The notes beneath the pieces are model-generated. The model searched no databases, was not told the DNA's origin, and saw nothing but the letters and a program-made list of their open reading frames with translations. Position numbers and translations under genes: made by a program. Shown piece by piece: positions 27,723-37,538 of a stretch of 64,000 nucleotides of DNA (positions within the stretch are counted from its first letter, which is position 1; each line of letters begins with the position of its first letter). Source of the stretch: Virgibacillus indicus (GTDB lineage: Bacteria; Bacillota; Bacilli; Bacillales; Amphibacillaceae); assembly GCF_002266285.1 (NCBI RefSeq), contig NZ_NPMS01000009.1:62001-126000 (forward strand), in the 5' to 3' direction.

Positions 27723-28035
27723 CCTGCCAATTGAATGGCTTAGTTCAAAGGTTCTTAGCTTCAATCCCAACGACCTCTTCAACTAAGCATTCATACGCAT
27801 GCCAGGTTCACCATTTCCATAAGACCCACGGTTTTAGACCTATTTTGTACATATTTACAGTATTTCTGCGAATTATATAGTCTAAGCAATCAAAAGCTAT
27901 TTTTATTGACTTACGTTCTGTAATACAGCGTTTCTTCCAATTTGTTTGGAAATTATATCTATTGTATTATTACTGATTGGTGAGGACCTATCATGTTGGA
28001 TAGTCCTTTTAAACTTGAAGGAGGAAGGATAATTG
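27723..28035 (+). promoter_or_regulatory. Leader of the betaine-binding gene with promoter and hairpin
   Basis: TTGTTT (27942-27947), a 17-nt spacer and TATTAT (27965-27970) form a housekeeping promoter. Just after the predicted start, GGACCTATC and GGATAGTCC (27984-28006) can pair with a bulge, followed by TTTT, giving a 5' hairpin that may act as attenuator or stabiliser. The part before 27900 shows nothing recognisable. Confidence 0.55.
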
Positions 28036-28953
28036 ATGAAATTAAAGTTATTTGGCATCACGCTCGCCCTATCTTTTTCTTTAGTCTTGACTGGCTGTGG
28101 TGGTTATGAAGCAGAAGAAGAACAGGATAATGGTAATGCGGGTGATGAGACTGCTAATCTAGGTGAAGAGTTAGAGTATACGATTACAGGAATTGAGCCT
28201 GGTGCAGGGGCAATGGGTCTTGCTCAAACCACTTTAGAGGAATATGAAAACCTAGAGGGATGGGAAGTTTTAGAAAGCTCAACTGCAGGTATGATGACCG
28301 AACTTGGTGAGGCAATTAATAACGAAGAACCTATTATAGTAGTAGGCTGGAATCCACACTATATGTTTGCTGAATATGATCTGAAATATTTAGAGGATCC
28401 AAAGGGTACATTTGGTGAAGAAGAGAATATAAATACAATAACAAGAATGGGCTTAGAAGAAGACATGCCTAGTGCTTATGAAATTCTTGATCGTTTCAAT
28501 TGGGAAGTAGAAGATATGGAAGGGATCATGCTTGAAGCACAAGATGTTTCCATGGAGGAAGCAGCAAGTGCTTGGGTAGAGGATAATCAAGACAAGGTAA
28601 ATGAATGGACTGAGGGTGTAGAGCCAGTAGATGGAAAAGAAATCGAACTAGTATTAACCCCCTGGGATTCAGAACGTGCTTCTGGTGAAGTGATGAAACT
28701 TGTATTGGAAGAACAAGGGTTCCAAGTAACATTAACACCTGTCGATCCGGCTATTGTGTTCCAGGCAATAGCAAACGGCGAGGCCGACGCTTCACTTGCT
28801 CCATGGCTGCCAATAACACATGGTTCTTTCTATGAAGATTACAAGGAGGACATTGTTGATTTAGGGCCAAACTTACAAGGTACAATAATTGGTTTGACTG
28901 TACCTGAATATATGGACATTGATTCCATTGAGGATTTACAGCCAAAAGAATAA
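28036..28953 (+). CDS. opuAC: Glycine-betaine-binding lipoprotein, OpuAC-like
   Basis: 305 residues. Lipobox LTGC (Cys21) after a short signal peptide. The mature protein is an OpuAC-type substrate-binding domain with swapped lobe order: an early GIEPGAGAM...VVGWNPHYMF block and a late LTPWDSERASGEVMKLVLEE...GEADASLAPWLPITHG block. The tryptophans in GWNPH, TPWDSE and APWLP probably form the betaine aromatic box. No permease or ATPase gene follows, so it must work with components encoded elsewhere or be an orphan. Strong GGAGGAAGG site before the ATG. Confidence 0.9.
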   Translation: MKLKLFGITLALSFSLVLTGCGGYEAEEEQDNGNAGDETANLGEELEYTITGIEPGAGAMGLAQTTLEEYENLEGWEVLESSTAGMMTELGEAINNEEPIIVVGWNPHYMFAEYDLKYLEDPKGTFGEEENINTITRMGLEEDMPSAYEILDRFNWEVEDMEGIMLEAQDVSMEEAASAWVEDNQDKVNEWTEGVEPVDGKEIELVLTPWDSERASGEVMKLVLEEQGFQVTLTPVDPAIVFQAIANGEADASLAPWLPITHGSFYEDYKEDIVDLGPNLQGTIIGLTVPEYMDIDSIEDLQPKE

Positions 28954-28961
28954 CAATATTT

Positions 28962-29003
28962 AAGGGTCAGATTAGCTTGTATAAAGTGATCTGGCCCTTT
29001 TTT
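28962..29003 (+). terminator. Terminator of the betaine-binding gene
   Basis: AAGGGTCAGAT pairs with ATCTGGCCCTT, followed by six T. Confidence 0.85.
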
Positions 29004-29068
29004 AATTTGTACATTTTCATATCTTTAAAATGATTTGCCAATTGTAAAAAAATGATTTAAATGAAAAA

Positions 29069-29719
29069 TTACTTCATATAATCTTCAACTAATTCAAAGC
29101 ATCTTTCTTCTGTCAGATTGTTTTCGACCCTTACATATTCATATTGTTCCATTGTACCGCCTTCATATTTAAGGGATGCCTCTTTTGCAGTATGATCCCG
29201 GTAATCTAACCATTCGCGCTGTTCTATTCTTAGTAGATCCATTTCTTCTTTTGTAAGCTGATTCTCTAGAACCCCATAAATTTCATTTAGCAATCCATCC
29301 AAGATATCGTATGCATCTCCTTCTACCTTTTTCAAGGCGAATGTTGTGTCGTCTATCGGATTTTTTCGCATCTCTTCCACTTTATTTTTAGCATCGTTTA
29401 GTTTCTTGAGATACTCTTCCTTCAGACTAGCTGTAATATTAGTATCCGGATTTTCTTCTTTTGCGGTAACATCGTTTGATGTATCCACTTTTTCATTTGC
29501 ATTATTATCACCAGAATCACTGTTATCTGTTTCAGTCATGTCTGTGTTTGAAGCATTTTCTGTACCAGAAGAATCGTCATTTGCATTTTCAGATGAACTA
29601 TTTTGTGACGGCTTATCAATCGCAGCACTTGAACCATCAGAAGAGCTTTCACAAGCTGCCAATAAAATAATCAATACTGCTGTTAACATTCCTATCAAAA
29701 ATTTACGATTAGTTTGCAT
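29069..29719 (-). CDS. LprI/DUF1311-type lipoprotein
   Basis: 216 residues: lipobox LAAC (Cys23), a Ser/Asn/Asp-rich linker to about residue 95, then a helical domain with the family's YLKKLNDAKNKVEE and REWLDYRDHTAKEASLKYEG features. Members related to LprI inhibit lysozyme or bind at the cell surface; that activity is not provable here. It lacks the usual cysteine pairs except one Cys near the end (EERCFELVEDYMK). Confidence 0.75.
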   Translation of the reverse strand: MQTNRKFLIGMLTAVLIILLAACESSSDGSSAAIDKPSQNSSSENANDDSSGTENASNTDMTETDNSDSGDNNANEKVDTSNDVTAKEENPDTNITASLKEEYLKKLNDAKNKVEEMRKNPIDDTTFALKKVEGDAYDILDGLLNEIYGVLENQLTKEEMDLLRIEQREWLDYRDHTAKEASLKYEGGTMEQYEYVRVENNLTEERCFELVEDYMK

Positions 29720-29802
29720 TAAAATTCAGCCTTTCTTCTTCTGTAATCTAGGTTTAAAAGCATGAGTTGCCTTGAATGCATCAGCACAATTTAGTTACGT
29801 TT

Positions 29803-30327
29803 CTAAACCAATACGTCATTTTGAAAATAATCATTCTGAAACGCACTCATAATGACTGCATTATGATAGCTGCCCTTGACAAAGTATTCATCCTTTAACA
29901 CAGCTTCTGTATTAAAGCCTGATTTATTATAGACATGAATGGCCTTTTCATTTATTTCATCGACAGTCAAGTATAGTTTATGAAGATTTAATATCCTGAA
30001 AGCATAATCCATTGCGAGTCTCGTTGCCTGGCCTGCATAGCCAAACCCCTGATGAGCCGGATCGATCATGATCGCAAATTCTGCTTTACGATGAATCGGA
30101 TCAATTGAATAAAGACCAACAAAACCGAGCTGCTCCTTATTCTTTTTCAAAATAAATAAGCGCATATGATCACTGTCTTTATTCTTCATATATTTTTCTT
30201 CCAGATCTGCTTTTGATTGGTAAGGTTCATCAAACCAAAAGGACATGATAGTTGGATCGTTCATTAAACCGTGAACAAACTCTAAATCTTCTTTTTCCAT
30301 AGCTTTTAATTCCAGTTGACTAGACAT
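29803..30327 (-). CDS. speG: Spermidine N1-acetyltransferase
   Basis: 174 residues of the SpeG type: LKAMEKEDLEFVHGLMND, SFWFDEPY, the acetyl-CoA loop IDPAHQGFGYAGQATRLAMD and the C-terminal VDEINEKAIHVYNKSGF. SpeG acetylates spermidine/spermine and protects against polyamine toxicity. Start ATG 30327 (MSSQLELK) follows GGAGGAAACG; the longer frame starts upstream of that site. Confidence 0.88.
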   Translation of the reverse strand: MSSQLELKAMEKEDLEFVHGLMNDPTIMSFWFDEPYQSKADLEEKYMKNKDSDHMRLFILKKNKEQLGFVGLYSIDPIHRKAEFAIMIDPAHQGFGYAGQATRLAMDYAFRILNLHKLYLTVDEINEKAIHVYNKSGFNTEAVLKDEYFVKGSYHNAVIMSAFQNDYFQNDVLV

Positions 30328-30562
30328 TTTCGTTTCCTCCACAATCATTCAAAGTTACATACTTCATTTATTATTTTAAGTCTATTATCCACGATTGACA
30401 TACGGCAAATCAAGGGAAAAAACGCCGCTTCAGGTTTTATTTCAATTTTGGGGACAATCCAATTGTTTGTTCGTTTTTATATTCCTGGTCAATCGATTTT
30501 AAAATTATTGAAGGAAAATGACGATTTTTGTCGAAAGCAGTAAATAAAGGAGGAATTTTTGC

Positions 30563-31609
30563 ATGAAAAAACAACTAGTATCCATCGCATTAACTGGCAC
30601 TATACTTGCAGGAGGATCCTTTGCTGACATGGCTTTCGTTCAAGCAGCAGGAAATGGGCCGGATTATCAAGGACATGAGACGATTAATACGTCGATTCTC
30701 CATACATACAGCGAGATGGTGGATTACCTTGAGAAGCAAGAAAAAAAGCAGACTTATATGGAATTGGAGGTCATTGGCAAAACCGTCAAAGGACGGGATA
30801 TGCATCTGGTGAAATATATGCAAAACCCGAAAAATCCGACGATCCTATATATCACTCAGCAGCATGGTGATGAAGCATTGACAACGGAAGGGGCTTTGGA
30901 TTTCATCAAGCAGCTTGGCACGGGGAAGACAAAAGGTATTTTAGAAAATGTGAATATCCTGTTTATCCCGATGTATAATGCGGACGGGGCCATGGGAGAT
31001 GTGAATTACGAGTTAGAAGATTACGCAGCAAGCGGGGATCGGCATCTTACCCGCTTGAATGCAAACGGGGCAGATTTAAATCGTGACCACGAAGAGAAAA
31101 CGCAGCCAGAAACACAGGCACTTCATAACAATGTATTGCAAAAATACGATATAGATTACATGATTGACCTCCACCATCAAGGAGCTCAATGGGTAAAAGA
31201 CGGAAAATATGTTTCCGGCGCTATCTTCCCATCACATCCTGACCATACAGCCCCTGAGGTTTTACAAGGTTCCAAACAGTTAGGCGCTGTTGTCTATGAT
31301 GCCATCGAGCCAAAAGGCTGGGGACACCTTGCTAATTATGCAGGAAAAGGTTCTGCTTACGATAACGGTATCAGCGTTTACGGACTTGCCCATGACTATG
31401 GTATTTCCACCCTGTTATTCGAAATGCGGGGCACAGCCGATAACGCCAACGACTTCGAAGTATTGGGCCAAAAAAGTAATGGTTACCTGAAAAAACAGGC
31501 AGTAATTGCCATGGATTCGGCAGCAAGAGCAGTTGCAGATGGAACAATTAATGAGAAAGATATTTCTTTCTGGGATGACTTGCCAGTTCAGGAAGAGCGG
31601 CCATATTAA
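30563..31609 (+). CDS. Secreted M14-family zinc carboxypeptidase
   Basis: 348 residues. A signal peptide of about 28 residues (cleavage near VQAAG) precedes an M14 domain. Zinc ligands His101 and Glu104 (QQHGDE) and His204 (IDLHHQG) are present, with the substrate-binding LNRD (Arg174) and the catalytic glutamate in LLFEMRG (Glu287). It should remove C-terminal residues from peptides or trim peptidoglycan outside the cell. Single gene with its own terminator; AGGAGG before ATG. Confidence 0.92.
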   Translation: MKKQLVSIALTGTILAGGSFADMAFVQAAGNGPDYQGHETINTSILHTYSEMVDYLEKQEKKQTYMELEVIGKTVKGRDMHLVKYMQNPKNPTILYITQQHGDEALTTEGALDFIKQLGTGKTKGILENVNILFIPMYNADGAMGDVNYELEDYAASGDRHLTRLNANGADLNRDHEEKTQPETQALHNNVLQKYDIDYMIDLHHQGAQWVKDGKYVSGAIFPSHPDHTAPEVLQGSKQLGAVVYDAIEPKGWGHLANYAGKGSAYDNGISVYGLAHDYGISTLLFEMRGTADNANDFEVLGQKSNGYLKKQAVIAMDSAARAVADGTINEKDISFWDDLPVQEERPY

Positions 31610-32034
31610 TTTCAATGATAAGGAGTAATCCAACTTGGATTGCTCCTTTTTTTAGCGGTTAAGAAAGTTATAACTACTTTCTTACTGCAAGTGCATAAGG
31701 AACACTTCAAACCTTTAACATTGCAGGTGAAAATTACTTTTCATCGAACTAAGGACTTCGCCATTAAAGCTTGCGATCCGGGCTTCTAGGAAAGCAAAAT
31801 ACGCTTATCAAGAATCCCTTTAGCGATAAGCCAAGTTTTCTAAATATTAATAGCCCACTCCCATTTAAATATTGACATTAATTTATTTGAAACTGAATAA
31901 AGTTGACGCTAATAAAGGATATTAAAGTTAGTACGTTTTTATTGAAAAGTTTTTGATGCTGCTCCCTTATCTGCTATTGGAAAATAAACCCATGAGGGGG
32001 TGTCATAAATGAGTAAAGAGGATGAAACTATATT
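31610..32034 (+). other. Terminator and leader region before the BCCT gene
   Basis: A terminator for the carboxypeptidase is at 31621-31653 (AGGAGTAATCC/GGATTGCTCCT plus seven T). The next 350 bp contain no gene. A GAGGGGGTG site at 31994-32002 precedes ATG 32009, which opens a 9-codon frame (MSKEDETIL) whose TGA overlaps the BCCT ATG (ATGA). Confidence 0.65.
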
Positions 32035-33609
32035 ATGAGAGAAAAAAGAAAACAATTTTCCAATGTATTCACTTACGCGTCAATCGTTGTCGGAATACTA
32101 GTATTTCTAGGCTCTGTTTTTCCTGATCAATTTGGTAAAACCTCTGGTGCTGTTGGTACATGGGTTACGGACACGTTCGGCTGGTATTATATGACACTTT
32201 TTACGTTGATTTTATTTTTTTGTATATTTTTAGGTTTTAGTCCAATCGGTAAACTCAAACTGGGTAAACCAAATGATAAACCTGAGTTTAGAACGATATC
32301 ATGGTTAACCATGCTGTTTAGTGCTGGGATGGGGATTGGGTTAGTGTTTTATGGCTCATCTGAACCAATTTCACATTACCTGGCACCACCTACTGCTGAT
32401 CCGGAAACAAAAGCAGCTTTGGCCGAAGCAATGAGATCAACGTTTCTGCACTATGGATTTCATCCTTGGGCTGTATATGGTATTGTAGCACTCGCGTTAG
32501 CTTATTCACAGTTTAGAAAAGGTGAAGTTGGTTTAATATCTAAAACATTACGACCTATTTTAGGAGATAAAGTAGATGGTCCTGTCGGTAATGTTGTTGA
32601 TGTGTTATCCGTATTCGCAACAATTATTGGAGTAGCTGTTTCTTTGGGTGTAGGAGCAATGCAAATCAATGGAGGCTTGAACTACCTATTCGGTATCCCG
32701 AGCAACCAGCTTGTCCAAGGCATTATCATCGCCGTTGTTACTGTGTTGTTCTTGTATAGTGCCTAGAGTGGATTAAGTAAAGGCATCCAGTATTTAAGCA
32801 ATTTAAATATGATCCTGGCAGGTCTGTTGTTTGCTGCTGTCTTAATTTTGGGTCCAACTTTACTTATTCTCAATATGATGACAAGTTCGACTGGTGATTA
32901 TTTTAATACATTATTATTCAATAGTTTAGATGTAGCTCCGTTAAACGAACAAAAACATGAGTGGATGCAGTCTTGGACTATATATTATTGGGGCTGGTGG
33001 ATGAGCTGGAGTCCATTTGTAGGTATATTTATTGCAAGAATTTCACGTGGCAGGTCCATCCGGGAATTTGTCTTTGCGGTATTGCTCGTTCCAACCTTTG
33101 TGAGTATATTTTGGTTTAGCGCATTTGGCCTCACAGGAGTTGAAGTGGGACAAAGCGTACCAGAAATATTTGAAATGCCACCTGAAACTCAGTTATTTGG
33201 TATTCTCAATGAACTGCCTTTAAGTATCATTTTATCTGTTATTACGTTGGCACTTATATCATCTTTTTTTATCACTTCTGCCGATTCTGCGACATTTGTT
33301 TTAGGCATGCAGACTGCTTTCGGAACTTTACGTCCTGCAGGTTTTGTAAAAATTGTATGGGGCTTATCTTTATCAGCAATCGCATATGTATTGCTTTTAG
33401 CAGGTGGAGAAACTGGCTTAAATGCATTACAATCCGCAGCAATTATATCAGCATTGCCATTTAGTGTAGTGGTAATATTGATGGCAGTAGCATTTTACAA
33501 AGATGCCAATAAGGAAAGAAAGTACTTAGGTTTAACAATTACTCCAGACAAAAAAAGAATGAAAGAATATATTGATCAAACAAATAATGCTCAAGATAAA
33601 AGAAGCTAA
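32035..33609 (+). pseudogene. BCCT-family betaine/choline transporter with an in-frame amber codon
   Basis: One frame of 525 codons encodes a complete 12-helix BCCT transporter except for TAG at 32764-32766. It lies in FLYSA-stop-SGLSKGIQYLSN, where related proteins usually have Trp (TGG). Family landmarks are the GMGIGLVFYGSSEP loop, the TM8 substrate motif YYWGWWMSWSPFVGIFIAR and the ITSADSATFVL stretch. It would be a sodium-coupled importer of glycine betaine or a related solute. With the stop, only the first 243 residues are made unless the codon is suppressed. The best ribosome binding site belongs to a 9-codon frame just upstream, so N-terminal decay is also possible. Confidence 0.85.
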
Positions 33610-33715
33610 TAATGGACAGCATCTGCATTTCCCAATAGAAGAATTGTTCCGTTGATGTTTTATTCAAAAATACTGATGCTTTTCCATCCCTGGAAAAGCA
33701 TCAGTTAAAGTAGAC

Positions 33716-35134
33716 TTAATGCCATTCAATTGAATCAACAAACATGTTTAATCTTTGTATATACACACCACCATTATAATCATGTCTGTCTGCATGTTTA
33801 TGTTGGTAATACCATTCGCCGTTAGCCTCGAATAATTGGATATATCCATCTACGAACGCTTCCGCATCTTGGTATGAGTAATGGTGAGGAATAGGACCAT
33901 CTGACTCTTTATAATAGGAAAGATCTATGTCAAGGGCTTCAAACATGATCTCTTTTCCCTTCTCTATCGGGAAGCCATCTTTAAGCTTACCAAAAGAATA
34001 GAAACTATTTTCCGAAACATTCGGCTCTGTAAAACGCAATTCAATAAAATAATCATGTTCTATCCGTTGTATGTCAGTGTTCTTTGGAAGATAACCTGTT
34101 AGACCTAATTCATTATTTTCGTATAACTCAACCTCGACTTGTTCCACTCCTGATGCACCGACTTGAAGAATAACATCTTTTTCCACAGGTCTCTCGTACA
34201 CAGGATGATTTTCCCCTTCAGATCCATGGATATCGAGTGGTGGATTACCTGTATACATAAAAGTAAAGAATATTATAGAATTATTCCAGCTATCGTCATC
34301 ATCATAAGAAAATTCTGATGTGAAAATCATCGGATAACCAAACAATTCAGACACATACATTTCCATAAATTGACCACTTTCGCCATTATAAAATGCTGTC
34401 ATCTCAGTATTCTCTTTATCAAATGGCACAACATTTGGATATGAAAATGAAACCTCGCGATTCATGCTTATATTTTCTACAAACTCATCTACGGGAATGG
34501 CAGTCCCTTCCGTTTTTTTAAAGTCAGCTGTCAACTCTTGAATGCGGGTATCGAATGCTTCCTGCGCATGTGCTTTATCGAAAAGCAGAAGTTTCATTTG
34601 TTCTCCATCATCACCAGTCATTTGAATCTGAAACTCATTGTCGCCTTCCGTTTCAGAAACAGTCCAGCCGCTTGGAAGATGAACCTCAATTTTTCCATTA
34701 AAAATTTTTTGTGTTGGCATTGAATTTAAATCGTTATAGTTAAAAGCAGGTCTATTCAGTGCTTTATCTAATAAATCAATGTCATTCACTTCATCTTGAT
34801 CATTAGTTTTTATTGCATCTGACTCTGTATCTTTATTTTCTTCGCTGCCTATCTCAGCATTTCCACCAGCCCCTGACTGATTACTGTCTATTATTCCAGT
34901 ATTAAGAAACAACAGCACTGAAATTCCTGCAGCAGCCGCTCCAGCAATAATTCCAGGAATTTTCCTGCCATATTTACGAGACTTCTCGCTCATTCCACGT
35001 TTACCCTCCCCATCCTTTAGACCTTTTTGAAAAGCGTGTAGGCTTTTCTCGCGTGCCTCTTCGGAAACCTTCATCCCCTTCTGTTTCCTCAACGAATCGA
35101 GCAACTCATCTTCCCTTTCATTAAACTTATTCAT
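33716..35134 (-). CDS. Anti-sigma factor with large extracellular domain (RsiX-like)
   Basis: 472 residues: cytoplasmic segment 1-51 (DELLDSLRKQKGMKVSEEAR), one membrane helix at about 55-78, an acidic linker to about 120 and a long extracellular region of two mixed domains ending in EAFVDGYIQLFEANGEWYY. Its start overlaps the ECF sigma stop by 8 nt, which makes it the likely partner anti-sigma factor. The sensed signal is unknown; the outer domain is not one I recognise. Confidence 0.78.
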   Translation of the reverse strand: MNKFNEREDELLDSLRKQKGMKVSEEAREKSLHAFQKGLKDGEGKRGMSEKSRKYGRKIPGIIAGAAAAGISVLLFLNTGIIDSNQSGAGGNAEIGSEENKDTESDAIKTNDQDEVNDIDLLDKALNRPAFNYNDLNSMPTQKIFNGKIEVHLPSGWTVSETEGDNEFQIQMTGDDGEQMKLLLFDKAHAQEAFDTRIQELTADFKKTEGTAIPVDEFVENISMNREVSFSYPNVVPFDKENTEMTAFYNGESGQFMEMYVSELFGYPMIFTSEFSYDDDDSWNNSIIFFTFMYTGNPPLDIHGSEGENHPVYERPVEKDVILQVGASGVEQVEVELYENNELGLTGYLPKNTDIQRIEHDYFIELRFTEPNVSENSFYSFGKLKDGFPIEKGKEIMFEALDIDLSYYKESDGPIPHHYSYQDAEAFVDGYIQLFEANGEWYYQHKHADRHDYNGGVYIQRLNMFVDSIEWH

Positions 35135-35684
35135 AATTCATCACCCCCGGCTGGATTTGTTCCAAAAGTGCCTTTCTGGCTCGATGTTGCAAAGCCTTCA
35201 CGGAAAGTGTCGTTTTCCCCATAATATTAGCCGTTTCTTTAATGGAAAAACTTTCGATAAACCTCAACTGAAGAACCATACGATAGTGATCTGGCAGTTT
35301 TTCGAGGGTAAACATGACCTCATCCACATCCAATTCCCGCAGAACTGCATTCTCAGCTGATTCTTCACTGCCTGTCATCGAATCTAAGATGGTCTGATTC
35401 ATTGAAATAGAATTATTCCTTTTTTTATTCTTTCTATAATAATCAATGATGACATTCCGGGTTATTCTAAAAATCCACGTCTCAAAGGACGATCTCCCTC
35501 TAAATGTATGAAGCCCGCTTGCTGTCTTATAAAAAACATCCTGCAGCAGTTCCTCCGAATCATGATAGTTACTTGTTTGCATGAAAATATAATTAAAAAT
35601 ACGATCAACATATCGGCCATGCAGCTTTTCGATTGCTGATTGGTCACCTTCAAGAACCTGATGTATAAGCTCGTGGTCCTCCAT
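35127..35684 (-). CDS. ECF sigma factor, SigX-like
   Basis: 185 residues with region 2 (IFNYIFMQTSNYHDSEELLQDVF, then FETWIFRITRNVIIDYYRK) and region 4 (LPDHYRMVLQLRFIESFSIKE, then TTLSVKALQHRARKALL). It resembles SigX of Bacillus, which responds to envelope stress. Expression with the following anti-sigma gene is coupled by overlap. GGAGGGGGAA precedes the ATG. Confidence 0.92.
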   Translation of the reverse strand: MEDHELIHQVLEGDQSAIEKLHGRYVDRIFNYIFMQTSNYHDSEELLQDVFYKTASGLHTFRGRSSFETWIFRITRNVIIDYYRKNKKRNNSISMNQTILDSMTGSEESAENAVLRELDVDEVMFTLEKLPDHYRMVLQLRFIESFSIKETANIMGKTTLSVKALQHRARKALLEQIQPGVMNYE

Positions 35685-35979
35685 TTATTCCCCCTCCTGT
35701 TTCTCTCTCATAATGATAGACGTTGGATAAAAAATAAGGATTCTCTTATTCTTTATTTTCTTATCCCACCCAAAATAAAAAAGGCAACCTTTAATGATCA
35801 CCTTTCATTTCCTGACTATTTAAATCGACTAATCGAAAAATGAGAAATATCAACATCATTTATATATTCAATGGTATCACCCACTTTTATCATCGTTTAG
35901 TCGGACCTCAACTGCCTTTTCCATTTGGGCATCATTCCTTCTTGAATAAATGCACACTATCATTGCATAAAGAATGATC
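35685..35979. other. Gap between the sigma operon and the HExxH gene
   Basis: A CGTCTA element sits about 45 nt before the sigma start on the minus strand, but no clear matching -35 was found. Otherwise nothing recognised. Confidence 0.4.
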
Positions 35980-37179
35980 CTAATTCACATATAAATGCAA
36001 AATACCTTCCTGCTTCTTATACCTTCCGTTTATAACTCCGATACCATCAACAGTCAGTGAATCACTATTCTCAATGGGATTATCCTTTAAATTCAAATGT
36101 AATTTAGTTATATTTAGAAGTCCTCCATTACAATATGCTATAGCAGGCTGCTGAATAAAATAGTCTTTATTGTTCATTCTTACTTTTATAAAGTTCTTAT
36201 GTAAAAGCTTATCTTTAAATGAAACGATATTCATCGGGTCAAAAGCTTTCACAGTTATTTCACCTTCAATATATAAAGTAATACCTGCTTGCTGCTCAAA
36301 GTTCTCAATTTGTTTTTTCCTATTTTGTCTAACCAGATTAATTGCTTCCTCTGTTTCAGCGCTTATTGTCACGTCAGCTATTTTTCCATAGTTATCGGAA
36401 AATTGTTTTAACATATCGTATAGCGTTTCTTCTTTGTTCCAAAAACTTCCCTTCCAATCTGGCAAAAAGTCATCAAGCAATAAACACATAGCCAAACCTG
36501 AACTAAAACAACTCTTCCGTATATCTGATGTTGATTCATATTTGTCTATAAGGTCCTGTCCGTATTTCTTTAAAATGGCATTGTATTCTAACGTGCTTTT
36601 TTCAGCATAAGCCTTTAGCTCAATATACCACGCTGGTCCTTCTATTGTTTCAACTAATTTTTCGTATAATATATAGTCATTGTTATTGGCAGCTCTTTTT
36701 TCTCTTAAGGCAATGAACGTATTAAGATAGTTTTTCTTTTTAATAGAATTTTTTTCTAACATTGCGCGATAAAGCATCGCTCTTTCCTGACTCCGCAATT
36801 CCACATTTTCTTTTAATAATGGATAACTTATTCCCTTCAATTCATTTGGAAACCTTTTTTCCCCCTGAAGATATTGAAATCCATGAAATAACTCGTGTAC
36901 TAAGATAGAATATAATCCTTCGTAGTCGCCATATAATTTCAGGTCTGCAATTGCGGTTGGATATTCTTCATACATAATTAGTGTACAACCATTAAATTGT
37001 TCATCCCGCTTTAAGGTTTGAAAATTATTTTGTTGATTACTTTTGAATTTCGGATGATTGAATAAGTAAACCCGGCTGCTGTCATAAAAGGCGAATGCAA
37101 CCGATTTAAAACCTGGCCAATAATTTTCTAAATTTACTTCTTCCAAGTCTTGGAAAATTCTACTAAGATACGCTGCCAT
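35980..37179 (-). CDS. Predicted zinc metallopeptidase-like protein (HExxH)
   Basis: 399 residues without signal peptide. HELFH at 95-99 (LYSILVHELFHGFQYL) is a gluzincin-type zinc motif, and an acidic helix about 30 residues on (ENVELRSQERAMLYRAM) can supply the third ligand. The last 120 residues look beta-rich (ITLYIEGEITVKAFDPM, then VDGIGVINGRYKKQEG). The overall family is unknown to me, so substrate and even activity are open. Confidence 0.65.
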   Translation of the reverse strand: MAAYLSRIFQDLEEVNLENYWPGFKSVAFAFYDSSRVYLFNHPKFKSNQQNNFQTLKRDEQFNGCTLIMYEEYPTAIADLKLYGDYEGLYSILVHELFHGFQYLQGEKRFPNELKGISYPLLKENVELRSQERAMLYRAMLEKNSIKKKNYLNTFIALREKRAANNNDYILYEKLVETIEGPAWYIELKAYAEKSTLEYNAILKKYGQDLIDKYESTSDIRKSCFSSGLAMCLLLDDFLPDWKGSFWNKEETLYDMLKQFSDNYGKIADVTISAETEEAINLVRQNRKKQIENFEQQAGITLYIEGEITVKAFDPMNIVSFKDKLLHKNFIKVRMNNKDYFIQQPAIAYCNGGLLNITKLHLNLKDNPIENSDSLTVDGIGVINGRYKKQEGILHLYVN

Positions 37180-37310
37180 TTTTTTCAGCCCCTGCTCTTT
37201 AGCACTATAAGAATCAATCTGTGTGAATATCCTTTATACTATCATATTATTCAAAAAATAGTATTGTATTTTCTTAAAAATGCATCATCCAATTCACTGG
37301 ACTTATAAAG

Positions 37311-37355
37311 ATAGCCATGCCTGCCTATAATAATCACTCCTAGATAACTCTAAAA
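37311..37355 (-). other. 5' remnant of an Rpn-family nuclease gene
   Basis: The minus-strand sequence AGAGTTATCTAGGAGTGATT through GGCAGGCATGGCT matches the leader and start codon of the Rpn-like gene near 48731-48770. Coding similarity ends a few codons in. Confidence 0.5.
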
Positions 37356-37538
37356 TAAAATAGAGGGTGTTCTTTAAAAAAAATAAGATAGTTCCTAAAG
37401 AACTACCGCTAGTTAATATACAATTTGGAATAATGCCTTGTATTTATAATCTCCTCTCTGAGCAAAATGATATACAAAACATACTCTGAAGATTATAATT
37501 CTAAAGTCATTATATTAGTATAGGAGATCGTATGATAA

